From contig VIIQ02000688.1 of the NCBI GenBank assembly GCA_007449985.2, positions 124,001 through 188,000 on the forward strand: a stretch of 64,000 bases of DNA, in the 5' to 3' direction. The notes beneath the pieces were generated by a model. The model saw nothing but the letters and a program-made list of their open reading frames with translations. It had not been told where the DNA came from and did no database searches. Position numbers and translations under genes: made by a program. This document shows, in pieces, positions 30,101-41,469 of this stretch. The stretch's first letter is position 1. Each line of letters begins with the position of its first letter. This DNA comes from Desmodesmus armatus (taxonomy: Eukaryota > Chlorophyta > Chlorophyceae > Sphaeropleales > Scenedesmaceae).

Positions 30101-33100
30101 GTCAGTGCAAGCATACCTACAGAGTACTTCTGTATGGTGAGTGACAGTCGTACTGCATCCATTTCTGTCATATTCGCATTCCAATAATCAAGTGCAACTT
30201 TTGTTTCTGCTGCTGAAAAACATCTTATCAAGTGATCAGGGCACCAGCAGTGAACACCATTCTTAGAGATGCCCCTGTATGGCTTTTTTGAAGAATGCAT
30301 ATATTGTCCGGCACAACACATCAGCATTCCCACGTATCGTGTGCCTGCTTGCCTGCCTGCCTGCCTGCCTGCTTGCTCGCTTGCTTGACTGTGCCTCTCA
30401 TTCACGTGTCTGTACACTGGTTGTACTCTTGTCCCTCTCAGGGTGTGGTCCCCCACGGTCAGGACTTGGCAGTGCTGGTGTTTGTGACAGATGCAGACCC
30501 AGACCAGGAACAGCTGGACCAACCAGCAGCAGCAGCAGCAGCAGCCGGCGGGCAGCAGCAGCAGCAGCAGCAGCAAGAGGGTCACCTCACCATGCAGGCC
30601 CTGCCACAGCAGCAAACCGGCAGCAGCAACAGCAGCAGTCCTGATAAGCAGCAGGCAGCAGCAGATGCTGCTGCTGCAGCTGAACCTGGCCCAGGTCAAT
30701 CTGGCCCAAGCCAATCTGGCCCCATAAGTATCCCACAGCCGGTCCGGCGGCCCCCTCGAGCAGCCAATGCGTTTGTCAGCTCGTCACCTGGGGCCTCCAA
30801 CATCCTCACAGCAGCAGCAGCAGCGGCGGCTAGTGACACTGCTGCCACTGCTGCCACAGCCGCCGGCGGCAGCAGTGGCAGCAGTACCCCACGGCCTGCT
30901 GAAGGCACCCTGGCGGCTGCCAGTGGCAGCAGTAGCCCTGTTATCGACAAGAACAGCAAAGCAGCAGCAGCGGGGACGGCAGCAGCAGCAGCAGCAGCAG
31001 GAGTGCAGCGCAGCCCGAGCAAGGGTGCTGGCCGGCCGCCGATGTACAGCCGATCATCGTCTGCTGCTAGTTGGGCGTCGTCAGGGGGGATGGGAGAGGG
31101 GACAGCAGGTGCGCTGGCATGTATGGGGCTGTCTACGGGGGAGTGCATGATCGATAGGCCATGCTTTCACACTTTGTATTCGTACTGAAATAATGAGGTT
31201 TCACTCGGCTCGACACCTGTGGGCACTGCCATGGATGCATTCAAACATAGCTCTACAACAGCCCCCCGTCTTCCCCAGTTTGTCGACACAGTGATGACAT
31301 CCATGACAACCAAGTTGAGGAGGGGGGTGTGTCCCTGTGATCTGTGTAGATGCGTAGATCACACGTGCATGCACACAGCTGCTGTTGCTGCTGCCGTCAA
31401 CCCAGCCCTAACATGAAATACTGTTTCTTGAATCGGTGTGTCCCCTGCCTGCTGCAGCCCCCTACATCCCCCCAGGCAACCTGTTACGACCCATAGGCCT
31501 CACAGCAGGTCTTCCGTGCATCCGCGGCTACACAATACCTTTAGGCCAGAGCTGTGCACATCCTGCTGAAGGTGTTACTGTTGTCCCCACCCCGCTAAAC
31601 CCTGTGTCCAACAACCCTGGAGCTGAGATTTTTTTTTGTTTTCTCCCTGCTGCAGCCCCCTACATACCCCCAGGCAACCCCCTAAGGCCAGAGCTTCGCA
31701 TCCTGTCCCTCAGCCAACAACACACAGCAGCAGCAGCAGCGGGAACTTCCAAAATGCAGCAGCAGCAGCAATGCACTGAGGTTGCCTCAGATGCCTTGTC
31801 AGTCAAGGGCTACCAGCACTACCTGCCAGCAGACTTCCACTTTGTGCCGTCTTATGGGAATGAGTTTGCCTTACTGTCAGGGGGAGGGGCTGGTACACAG
31901 CAGCGGAGAAGAGAGAGGGAGAGGGAGGGGGCCGGCGGCAGCAGCAGCAGCAGCAGGAGGGCTGGTGGCGGTGGCAGTGGTGCGCAAGGGGGTGGTGGTG
32001 GTGGGGGTGCTGCAGGCAGTGGGGCGAGTAGCAGCAGCAGCAGTAGGAGGGTGAGTGGAGCTGTGGGGGTGGGAGATACAGCAGCAGCAGGCAGCAGCAA
32101 GACCAACTTACAGCAGCAGCAGCAGCAGGAGGCAGGTGAAGGTGCGACACCTTCAGAAGATGCTGCTGCCACTAGTGACACTGCTGCTGCTGCTGCTGCC
32201 GCTGCCGCCGCCGACAGCAGTGCTCCTGAAGCAGCAGCAGCTGCTGCTGAGACTCAAGATACAGCAGCTGAGGGTGACGCTGCTGCTACTGCTGCTGAGG
32301 GTGTGGATGAAGCTGCAGACTCTCCTGCTGCTGTTGCTGCTGCTGTCGATGCGTCCTTAGCTGAGGCAGAGGCTGCTGCTGCAGCCAGTGCTGCTGCGCT
32401 GCAGGCTGCTGCTGATGCTGCTGCAGGTTCAGATGTGCTGGAGGACTTCAGGGAGTTCATGTACTTCATTGTCGCACCACAGGTAGGTGGGATGCAGGGT
32501 TTCCCGTTCGTGTTACCCTATCAGGCTGTTATGCAAGGGGGGGGGGGGTCTTAGGGGTATGGTGCGAGTCCTCTGTGGCCACAGGGACAACAGGGAGCTT
32601 GTGTTGCTTCATTATGGCACCACAGGTACAGGGGGGGGGGGGGGGTTGTATTTTTTGGGGGGGAGGAGGATTCAGCAGCAGCTGAAATGGAGGGGGGGGG
32701 GTCTTAGGGGTATGGGGGTGTCCTCTGTGGCCACAGGGACAACAGGGAGCTTGTGTTACTTCATTGTGGCACCACAGGTACAGGGGTGTGTGTGTGGGGG
32801 GGGGGGGGGGGGGAGAAGCAGCTGGTATTGGGGGAGAGCAGTAGGATTATGGTGGGTGTCCACTGTGGCCAGGGACATTAGGGAGTTTATGTACTTCATC
32901 GTGGCACCACAGGTACAGGGGGGCTGTTAGGCATAGGAGATACATGAGTAGATAGCATGTAGTAGACATGTCAGTCACATGCAAGCAGTTATATGAGGCA
33001 CGCCAAGTAGCCCTACAAGGATAGTCTTCACTATGACGGAAAAGCAAGGGTGTCTCCCTGCATAAACATTTGTTGGACTGGCCAAAAAGGAAAGCGTTTA

Positions 33101-33908
33101 TCTGGTGTGTGTGAGGGGCCCGGGGGGGGGGGGGGGGAGAAGGTGTGTCGACAGAGAGACTGCATGCGTGCACATGCATGCTGGCTAGCAATCATCCGAC
33201 AAGGATTGTCAAACAATGACGCTAGCACGGAAAATCAGGGCGATCCCTGCATCATATTGTGTGTGGCAGGGGGGGGGGGGCAGCTGATGTTGTGGGGGAG
33301 GGGGAAGGGGGGGGGGGGGGGGTAGGGTTTGGCGGGGTGTGGTCACAGGTACTTGGTGTTTGGCAACAGGGATGCGACCCTGTAACGAGAACCATACCTG
33401 TACTGTACTGTACTCTTCTGTACTCTTGTGCACTCTTCTGTACTCTCGTGTACTCTTGTGTACTCTTGTGTACTTTTTTGTACTCTTCTGTACTCTTCTG
33501 TACGCTACACTGTCACCTGTTTAGCCTGCACTATCACCTGCCGTCCTGACTGTGACCTGAAATCGTCGCCTCTCATTCTTCTTCACTTTGTTTTCTTCCC
33601 CACTTGCAACCCACTGTCAACGCTGCCCCCCCCCCCCCCCCCCCCCCCCCCCGCGCGCAGGACATTGTTGTTGGTCGTCACCGTGACATGGTTGACCGCA
33701 TCAGCTGGTGTCTGTCTGTCGGGCGCTACGAGGCTGCCCTGTCACTGGCAGAGGCAGACAGGACCACCAGCCAGGAGCTGTGGGACACAGTAGTGCAGGT
33801 GGGCTGAACTTGATGCTGCTGTTGTGGTTTCACATAAACGTGGAAGCACAAAAGGGTAACTAAACACGTTGCATGTAGGTTGGAGGCAGTTGATTGACTG
33901 TGGACCCC

Positions 33909-33939
<31 letters not shown>

Positions 33940-36900
33940 CCGGGTGCTGTGGGACACCGTCGTGCTGGTGGAATCAGTACATTGTTACATGTACTGACAT
34001 GTAGCACACACATAGAGACAAATATTGCCGGGGGACTGTTTGGTAAGAAGGCAGACAGGACTACCAGCCAGGAGCTGTGGGACACAGTAGTGCAGGTGGG
34101 CTGAGGGAAATGCTCACAACATGTTGTAACGCTTGTGGTATTTTGTTGTTCTGTGGTGGGACACATGCACGCACACATCGCAGTACACATTGCAGGGCCG
34201 TGTGTGTGTGTGGGAGGGGGGGGGGTGGACACGATTGTGCAGGTGAAATTGGACCACTGGGATGGGCAGTTGTGCTGGCCTTCGGCGTGTTGTTGTGGGA
34301 GAATGCGGCTGCCTGGCACATTCCTGTGTTCACCTGCATCTCACATGCCCCAACACAGCCTCACTGCACCCATGCACCAAGCTGCACATACATGACAAGG
34401 TAAGTAGCTACAGTAACACTGCCAAAGATTGACATCTGGTCCTGTGACCTCCCCTCCTACTGAAAACTCTGCAATTTTCGCCCCTTTGCTGCTGCTGTTG
34501 ATGCTGCTGCCGCTGCTGCCCCCCCCCCCCCCCCGATTCAGGCGTACCTTGATTCCCTGACGTCGGCGGGTCGTTGGGGTGATGCTGCCTCCATGCTGCC
34601 ACGGCTGCTGAAGGACTCAAGTGCAGCATGGGAGCGCTGGCTCTATACCTTTGCACAGGTACTGCTGATGCTCAAAATTTGCTTCCACTTTTTGTTTTAC
34701 ACCTTCTGCTTTTTCTAAATTTGCTTTTGCAATTTCAAATGCATTTTTTGCTTCTTCAGCATTGATTGTTTGTGCTGCTGCTGCTGACAGCACCTGCCAA
34801 CTGCATGTCAAGTGCATGTGTGCATCTATGTTCATATCTGTGGTTGCCATGTGCTTTTGCTTGCGAGGGTTGCTTGCAGCTGTGCTGAAAATGTTGGAAT
34901 TTTTTTATTTACATTTTAATTTGAAAATGATGCCAAAGTGTGGCTGGCTGGCTGGCTGGCTGGGGTGTGTATGATCAGGGGACTGCAAGCCATGTGCAGG
35001 GAAGGCTCTGAGCACGTCGTCAAGCTCAGTGCTGCATAGCTGTCTTGTCGCCCACTGTAATCGCCCTCCCCCCTCCCCTTTCTTGCTTGACACACCCCCC
35101 CCCCCTTCCCCCCCCCCCCCCCCCCCCCCCCCCGCCCCGCAGGCCCGTCAGCTGTCCCTGTTGGCTCCCGTGTTGCCAGTGAAGGACCCACTGCTGCCCA
35201 GCCAGGCATACGACCTAGTGCTGCAGGTGAGACAGGGGGGGGGGGGTGAGGGTTCAGGGTTTGGATTTAGGGGCCGCTGCTTGCCCCTGCTTGTGTTGAA
35301 ACCCTTGCAGCCTCAAACTATGAAGAACGTGTGACGGCCCTGAGCCCCAAACCCTAACACAGGACCACTGCTGAGGGGCCCTGGACCAACTGAACCAGAC
35401 AGCCGAAAGACATCATATGACCACTGCTCCCTGTCATGGCAGCCTCAACTCGGAAGTGATTGTGGAGCGCGGAACCCTGAACTCTGCAGGCATCAGTGCT
35501 TGCTGGAACACAATGCAGAGCCTCTGCAGTCTGAGACTGCAAGGCAGCATTTGAGAGGCTACACTCAGCAGTGTGTCGCACCCCCTTGCATGTTTGTGTT
35601 GGTTCCACCATGGCCTACAAGACCTGTGTGGCTATGCAAAGGCCATAAAACGCCCACCCTACGTTGTCCTGCCCCCGCCCCGCCCCTGCCCTGCTGCCCC
35701 ACCTTCTGCCCCCAGTCTCTGCTGGTTGACCCGTGCCACCACCTTGATTTGTTGGACCTTGTGTCCACGTGGCCCCATGCCATCTTCCACCCCAACAAGC
35801 TCATTGACACCATTGCACAGCGCATGCAGCGGTGAGACACTTGGTCAAAAACCTGCAGCAACAGTAGCAGCAGCAGCATCGGCAGCAATATCAGCTGGTA
35901 CACAGTGGTTGCAACGCGTGCAGTGTGGTGACAACTTGTCCAGCAATGAGAGCCAAATTGCAGGTTGGTTGCTTTATGTCAATCCTGGTGCCTGGTGCAC
36001 CGCTTGCCAGTAGTCCCTCCACATCATGCACTGTCATCACTTTCGTGCTGTGCTGCCCTTGTCCAACTCCACGCCCATCAACAGTCCTGGGTGTGAGAGT
36101 CGTGAGTTGTGGCAGGTGTTGGCTCTGCTGTACAAGGGCCAGGGCAGGCCTGACCTCAGCCTGGCAATATACCTGCAGCTGCAGCTGCCATCAGTCTTCG
36201 ACTTCATACAGGTGGGGCAAAGGATCAATCCAGTGTTTGGAGGGGGGGAAAGCCTTTGTGTGTGTCGACAGAGGGAGTACTTGGATACATGCAAGCTCAC
36301 CAAGGCTGTCCTACTAGATAGGCAAGCAACAGTGACGTAATCCCTCAGTACCGAGCAGTGCGTCGGTGGCAGGTGGAGACGCTAGACATCATCAACCTGC
36401 AGGAAAAGTGCGTGAATGCGAGGTAACAAGGAAAGTGTTCACCTGGTTGATGATGTGTGTGTGTGTGTGGGGGGGGGTGTCTATAGGGTTGCTCGGTATG
36501 TGCAGGTCTGCATGTTTACATCCCTCACGGTGTGTCGGTGATCTTTCTGTTCTTATATTGAAGCCCGGCAGCTGCATCGCCTGCACCACAGCCGTAGCCA
36601 CCATGATCGTGCATAACCCTGCGCCTTTGTCAGCACACCGCAGTGTGCGCCGCCTGCGTACACCAGGCGTTTGCACTTAGTGCTGTCGCAGCAGCCATTC
36701 GCTGGTGGTGCCGTTGTAGCACTTCTGCTGGCGGCTTGCCAGAGGAAGCACATCAACGGCATCGTCCGCAAATGCCTGCTGCAGTGGCATTGACCGCAGA
36801 TGCCTGCAGTGCTTTTACAAGCAACACTACTAGGGGAGAAAATGGATTGAGCCCATCACTTTCAAATCTGCTCTGTCTTGTAAACGCCGTGTCTCTTGTG

Positions 36901-37573
36901 CCCGCAGGAGCATGGTCTGCTGCTGTGCGTAGACTGCAATGTGCATCGGGGTCGTCTTCATTGCAACTTTGACTCTGCTCCGTCTCAACAGAGTCATGTC
37001 ACTTGTGGTGCTGCAGGAGCATGGTCTGCTGCTGTGCCTAGACCGCAGTGTGCATGGGGTTTTCCTTTCACACTGAACCCTGCTCAATCTTAACGGGGTC
37101 ATGTCTGTTTTGCGTGCAGGAGCATGGTCTGCTGCTGTGCCTCGACCGCAATGCCTACCTGCTGATGGCCATTGATGAGCGCAGGGCGCTGGAGCTGCTC
37201 ACCGCACACCTGGACACACTGCCACCAGGTACTGCTGCCGAATGCACATCAGCCACTAGGGTGGAAAGTTCTTGCGGGAAAACCCTGTCCAAGAAAGCAT
37301 GCCCAGCAGATCAGTCAAAGGTGGCACCCGTTCTGTCACACCTGCAACATCAGATCTTATTACCCGCTGGGCGGCAGTGCGTCCTTCCCTGCTGGTGTTG
37401 GTCTTGCTTTTTTTGTGTCGGCCAAAACACAATCAAACAGCGCCAGAATCATCCAAGAAAGCAGCCAGAGCCAGCCAGGCGGCAATTCAACCAAGGTGGT
37501 GGTACTGCCACCGCCTACTAGAGAAGACCGCACTTGACTCGCATGCAATGGACAGCAGGGCCCATCCTGATCA

Positions 37574-37670
<97 letters not shown>

Positions 37671-40600
37671 AGGTGCTGTTGTCCCTGGTCTGCTTGATGC
37701 CATGTCGGTGTGTGAGTCTCAGGGTGATGAGGCAGACAGGGAGCTCTGGAGGCACAGGCTGTTTGACTACCTGGACAAGGCATTCACGGTTAGTACATGT
37801 GCATGACATGCACACAGCCCTTTGTTCATGCCATGAAAGGTGCCCAGCTTGAGTCTGTATGCTGCAAAACTGGTTTCCACCTTTGCAACTGGGGGCAGCT
37901 GCCATTTCATCTAGGTGGGCAGGATGGGTAGGGGGCACAGGCTGTCTGACAGGCTGGACGGAGGCAGTCGCGGTCAGTCAATGTCACGACAGTCATGGGC
38001 AGCTTCTGTTCATGGCCATGAACAGGGCCCAACATTTGAGTGTTTTGTTGCTGGGGGAAAGTAACCAACAACGCTCCTTTGACCACCTTCTGTGTGTTGG
38101 GGGTGGGGTGGGGGGGGGGGCTCCCTTGCCCGCCTGCCCCACGTAGGCAAAACAACAGTCAAGGCAGTACAACAGTCTGTGATTCCGCAGCTCTTCCCTC
38201 AAAGTACTCTCCTAGGCGACCTTGCAGGGCACTTTGAGGGGGAGCTGTGGAATCACATGCTGTTGTACTTCTTGGACTGTTGTACCTCTTTTTGTGTGTG
38301 TGTGGGGGGGGGGGGGGGGGCGTCCAAGCTGTTGCACTGCCTGGACAAGAGCACGATAAGGTGCGGGTGGGGCGCATTAGCGGTTTTTGCGTACTGAGTT
38401 GCTGCCTGTCTCATTGCTCACCATGGCTGCTCAGCGCCTACATGCCCTTCACGGCACCTCTTCCCGTTTCTGTGTTTTGCCACAAACGAACATTTCTCAG
38501 CTCCTGCAGCGGTGTCAGAGCATACTGAGCTTTGTATGCACCTGGCACGCAGCGGTGATTAGTGGACCCTTCTTGCCGTACGCTGCCCCAACTCCCTCCC
38601 AGCCCACCACACGCACACCCTCCCTCTCCCCCAGGCCAACCCTGCAGCTGTTCTAAGCTCACCTGTACACTGCTTGCTCCCCTGTCCACATCCATTCACC
38701 CTCACCCCCACCCCACCCCTCAGGTTGACCCTGCAGCAGCGTCAGACTATTCTGAGCTGTGTGTGCACCCAGCAAACTTCACTGTACTGAACTGAACCCT
38801 TCATGCTGTATGCTGGCCTGACCTCCTCCCCTCTTTCGCAACCTCTCAGGTTGACCCTGCGGCACTGACGGACTATGCCAAGCTGTGTGTGCAGCTGCAT
38901 GCTGCCAGGGATTGAGCTGGCCCTGCGTGCTTATCGCATTGCCTTGATCTCCCCCCTCCCCCCCCCCCTCTCCCCCCCCCCCCCCAGGTTGACCCTGCGG
39001 CTGTGTCGGACTATGCTGAGCTGTGTGTTCACCTGTATGCGGACTACTGCCCCGGGAGGTTGATGGATTTCCTGCAGGGCAGCCAGACCTACCCGCTGGA
39101 GGCAGCTCTGGAGGTGGCGCAGCAGCGGGGGCTGATCGATGAACAGGTGGGAGAGGGGGGTGTCTTTCTCTTGTGCGTGTGTGGGAGGTGCTGGGTCATA
39201 CCGGGGGTATGTGTTGAGCCGCATGGGCAACAGCCGGGTCATCTGAACCACTGCCAAAGGTCAACTGTTGCCAAATATAACACTGCATTGTGCGCAAGTG
39301 GTTTGTTAGTTCCCCTACGTTTTCCACGTCTGATCACCCCCCCCTCCCGGCTGTCGATGTCACATTCCCAGGTGTATGTGTTGAGCCGCATGGGCAACAG
39401 CCGTGCTGCGCTGCGTCTGATCATCCGCAACCAGCAGGACATACCGCGCGCAATTGAGTTTGTGCGGCTGCAGCGGGACGAGGAGCTGTGGGAGGAACTC
39501 ATAGACTGGGCACTCAGCAGCGCAGACACAACGGGTGGGTGGTGGGTGGTGCCAGGCTTTTCAAAGAACATGCGGCACAAGTTTGTGTTGTGCACTTCAA
39601 TTTTTGTATGCCTTCAGTGATAGACTGGGCACTCAGCAGCGCAGACACAACGGGTGGGTGGGCCCAGGCTTCTACGAGAGCACACGGCACAAGTACACAT
39701 GCGTCGAACGATTGACTGTCTGCTGCCATCAAGGTCCATACCACAGGTTTTCGATTTGCTTTGTCCAGCTTTTTTTTTTTAAAAGCTTGTTGCACGAAAC
39801 TCCTCTTCTTCGGGCACCTTCAACAATGGATTTGTGCTTTCAGTTGCCTCCTTTCAGAGCCCTTGAAGATAGTCTATCTCGAGTTGCACATAGGCATGCT
39901 GTGTCCCTGTGTGGTGTGTCACATGACATGTGCTGACGTGCTGTGCTGTGCAGGTCAGCTGTTGGACCACATAGGTGGCAACATCAACCCCCTCAGGGTC
40001 ATACAGAAGATACCAGAGGGGCTGGCAATAGACCACCTCAGGTGAGACAGAGACATTGGCCCCAACAGACTTGCTGTGGTGTGGGGGCTCCAATAATGCC
40101 ACAGAGCAGCCCCCTCAAACCCCTTTACCATGTGTGATCACCATCGCCTCTGCCAGCAACCGGCCCTTGCGTAAATCCTCACCCACAAATCATGCAATCC
40201 AAATGTTACAACCCTCAACCCCAAATCCTGAACCCGTCAACGGGCCAAACCCATAACCACCTCGTGTGCGGCCCCCCTTCCTGCCTTTGTTCTATGCAGG
40301 GACCGTCTGCGCGCCATCATCTCAGACTTCCGTACCCAGACCAGCCTGCGTGAGGGCTGCAACGCCATCCTGCGCAGCGACTGCCTGCACCTCGTGACAC
40401 GACTGCAGCGAGAGGTGCAGCGAGCCCTGCCTACAGTCTGGCTGCAGCGACTGCACACACACGCAGCCACTGCTGCCGCGGCTGCAGCAGCCGCTGCCGA
40501 CGGCAGCGATGCTGCTGTTGCTGCTGCGGGTGAGGACAGCACCCCTGCCGGTGCTGCTGCCAAGGCAGGGGCAAAGACTGCAGCGGCAGCAGCGGGTGGG

Positions 40601-41451
40601 GGGCACCCGTACCTACCAGCCGGTTCTAGCAGCAAGGGTCCCCAGTGGTTGAAGTACCAGTGTGGTTCAGGCAGGGCAATGCAGGCTGCCAGCACACAGG
40701 AGGTGCCTGCAGTGGCGGTGCATTCGCTGGCGGTGGTGACAGCAGCTGCTGCTGTGACACCTGTTGGGGGCGCTGCTGCTGCTGCTGCTGCTGGCAGCAG
40801 AGCGGGAGGCAGGAGCACCACAGGCATCAAGGTGAGGGATCAGGCTGTTGGGTGGGGGCTAGGGTGCAGGTGGAAAGGTTGGTGCATGCTGGGCAGCTGA
40901 AAGTGCCCGCTTTGTACCAGGATAAGCAACATCGCGGTTGGGACCCCTTCAGGCACACCTTGCTCACTGTGTAGGGGAGCCATGTTGCACAAGCCGCAGT
41001 GCTCCAGGACGGCAGCCCATGCCCGCACACAAGCTTTCGTGCAACTCTCTTTGCACCTTGCTGACAGTGTGCTGCATCCTGCCTTTGCGCGTTTCTTTGC
41101 ATGCAGTCTGCCCCCTACAGCAGCAGTACCTACGGCGGCCTGAGCAGTCTGAGCGGCATCAGCAACATCAGCAGCAGTAGCATAGGCTTGGCCCTCACAC
41201 CACCCCAGCCCCACAAGGTCTGGATAGGGAGACCCACAGCTGTCACAGAGGAGGGCTATGCCCCAGGCGGTTTAGGCCCTGAGGGTTTGGGGCCGGCAGG
41301 GGAGCAGGAGCAGGATAGCATGGCAGCTGGGTCAGGGGCAGTGAGTGGCGGCGGTGGTGGGGCTGTTGGTAGTCGGAGGGCTTCAAGGCAGCAAACAATG
41401 AGGCAGAGGGGCTCTGGGGCAGTAACCTTGCCTAGCTTGGTGGCTGCTTGA
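27117..41451 (+). CDS. VPS41: VPS41, HOPS complex subunit
   Basis: HOPS tether subunit for fusion at the vacuole/late endosome. Twenty-one exons: 27117-27356, 27582-27680, 28061-28117, 28538-28627, 28949-29056, 29273-29422, 30041-30136, 30442-31108, 31656-32482, 33661-33798, 34542-34658, 35143-35226, 35716-35831, 36085-36211, 37120-37228, 37673-37788, 38988-39146, 39372-39534, 39954-40041, 40300-40831, 41107-41451. Sum 4428 nt, all phases consistent, 1475 aa. Residues 20-280 form the N-terminal beta-propeller (CCGDNYISV, EGTIRAVSWHGS, WANEVGIKVYDT). YFIVAP..DRISWCL leads into alpha-solenoid/CHCR repeats (about 765-1230; IPRAIEFV, NPLRVIQKIPEG). Ala/Gln/Ser-rich insertions (about 298-500, 578-765, 1235-1361) explain the excess over the ~850-1000 aa typical of the family. 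The Ser/Gly-rich last exon has no RING-H2 Cys/His pattern, which plant and animal VPS41 carry. Confidence 0.93.
29140..29165 (+). repeat. Echo of VPS41 exon 5 (SWHGSTL segment)
   Basis: GGCTGGCATGGCAGCACACTGG recurs within the intron about 140 bp after its place in exon 5 (28949-29056), with divergent flanks. Confidence 0.8.
29600..29885 (+). repeat. Two echoes of VPS41 exon 6 donor half
   Basis: 29600-29668 repeats the QLYLHEGDSGTQTLYVAWPD segment of exon 6 at very high identity, up to CATCAAGG but without a proper donor. 29827-29885 is a third, much more decayed version. Both lie in the intron after exon 6 among long G runs. Confidence 0.88.
31451..31490 (+). repeat. Echo of VPS41 exon 9 acceptor end
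   Basis: CTGCTGCAG plus the coding start for PYIPPGN occurs here and exactly 200 bp later at the true acceptor (31655/31656). Phase and the downstream frame (PLRPELRILSL) identify the second as the exon. Confidence 0.85.
32570..32920 (+). repeat. Three echoes of VPS41 exon 9 donor end
   Basis: The last ~35 nt of exon 9 (FREFMYFIVAPQ with GTAGGT) recur at about 32585-32625, 32738-32782 and 32878-32918, each followed by an AGGTA-type junction and a G run. Copy 4 still reads REFMYFIVAPQV. Confidence 0.9.
33399..33508 (+). repeat. TGTACTCTTC-type ~10-bp tandem repeat
   Basis: About ten degenerate copies of TGTACTCTTC/TGTACTCTTG, pyrimidine-rich, inside the VPS41 intron between exons 9 and 10. 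Confidence 0.9.
33940..34105 (+). repeat. Two echoes of VPS41 exon 10 donor end
   Basis: 34047-34105 repeats ADRTTSQELWDTVVQ plus the GTGGGCTGA continuation almost exactly. 33940-33970 is a shorter decayed copy (GCTGTGGGACAC). The true donor is at 33799. Confidence 0.9.
36900..37070 (+). repeat. Two echoes of VPS41 exon 15 acceptor end
   Basis: GCAGGAGCATGGTCTGCTGC occurs at 36904, 37013 and 37116 with decreasing divergence toward the real exon (37120-37228, EHGLLLCLDRNAYLL). The first two are followed by CVDCNVHRG and CLDRSVHGV respectively, then lose similarity. Confidence 0.9.
37575..37672 (+). repeat. Intronic CTG tract abutting the exon 16 acceptor
   Basis: About 32 CTG units end in CTGCAG, and that final CAG is the acceptor of VPS41 exon 16 (starts 37673). 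The tract thus occupies the place of the normal polypyrimidine tract. On the other strand it reads CAG. Confidence 0.92.
37930..38365. repeat. Direct and inverted echoes of VPS41 exon 16 donor end
   Basis: Decayed copies of the ELWRHRLFDYLDKAFT coding end at about 37930-37985, 38238-38290 and 38325-38362 on the plus strand, and one inverted copy at about 38150-38215. The inverted copy and the 38238 copy can pair into a stem across a short spacer. Confidence 0.75.
38631..38910 (+). repeat. Three echoes of VPS41 exon 17 acceptor end
   Basis: CAGGTTGACCCTGC.. segments at about 38631-38670 (most decayed), 38723-38780 and 38849-38910 precede the real exon 17 at 38988. Each follows a C-rich tract and reads like VDPAA-x-SDY-x-ELCV for 12-16 codons. 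Confidence 0.9.
39205..39238 (+). repeat. Echo of VPS41 exon 18 acceptor end
   Basis: Reproduces the YVLSRMGNSR coding start of exon 18 (39372) about 165 bp upstream. The acceptor is replaced by GGGG. Confidence 0.88.
39617..39690 (+). repeat. Echo of VPS41 exon 18 donor end plus intron start
   Basis: Copies IDWALSSADTTG, the GTGGGT donor and about 35 bp of intron (CCAGGCTT..CGGCACAAGT), 109 bp after the original at 39508. Confidence 0.92.
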
Positions 41452-41469
41452 GCAGTGGGCGGCAAGTTA

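Noticed and set aside
31451..31600. A separate VPS41 exon starting at 31456
   Set aside because: Only the later copy at 31656 continues in frame into PLRPELRILSL; the first loses similarity after about 35 bp, so it is an echo.
36262..36320. Possible VPS41 exon reading REYLDTCKLTKAVLL
   Set aside because: Joining exon 14 directly to exon 15 keeps phase and gives the expected FDFIQ-EHGLLLCLDRNA family sequence; this stretch would break it.
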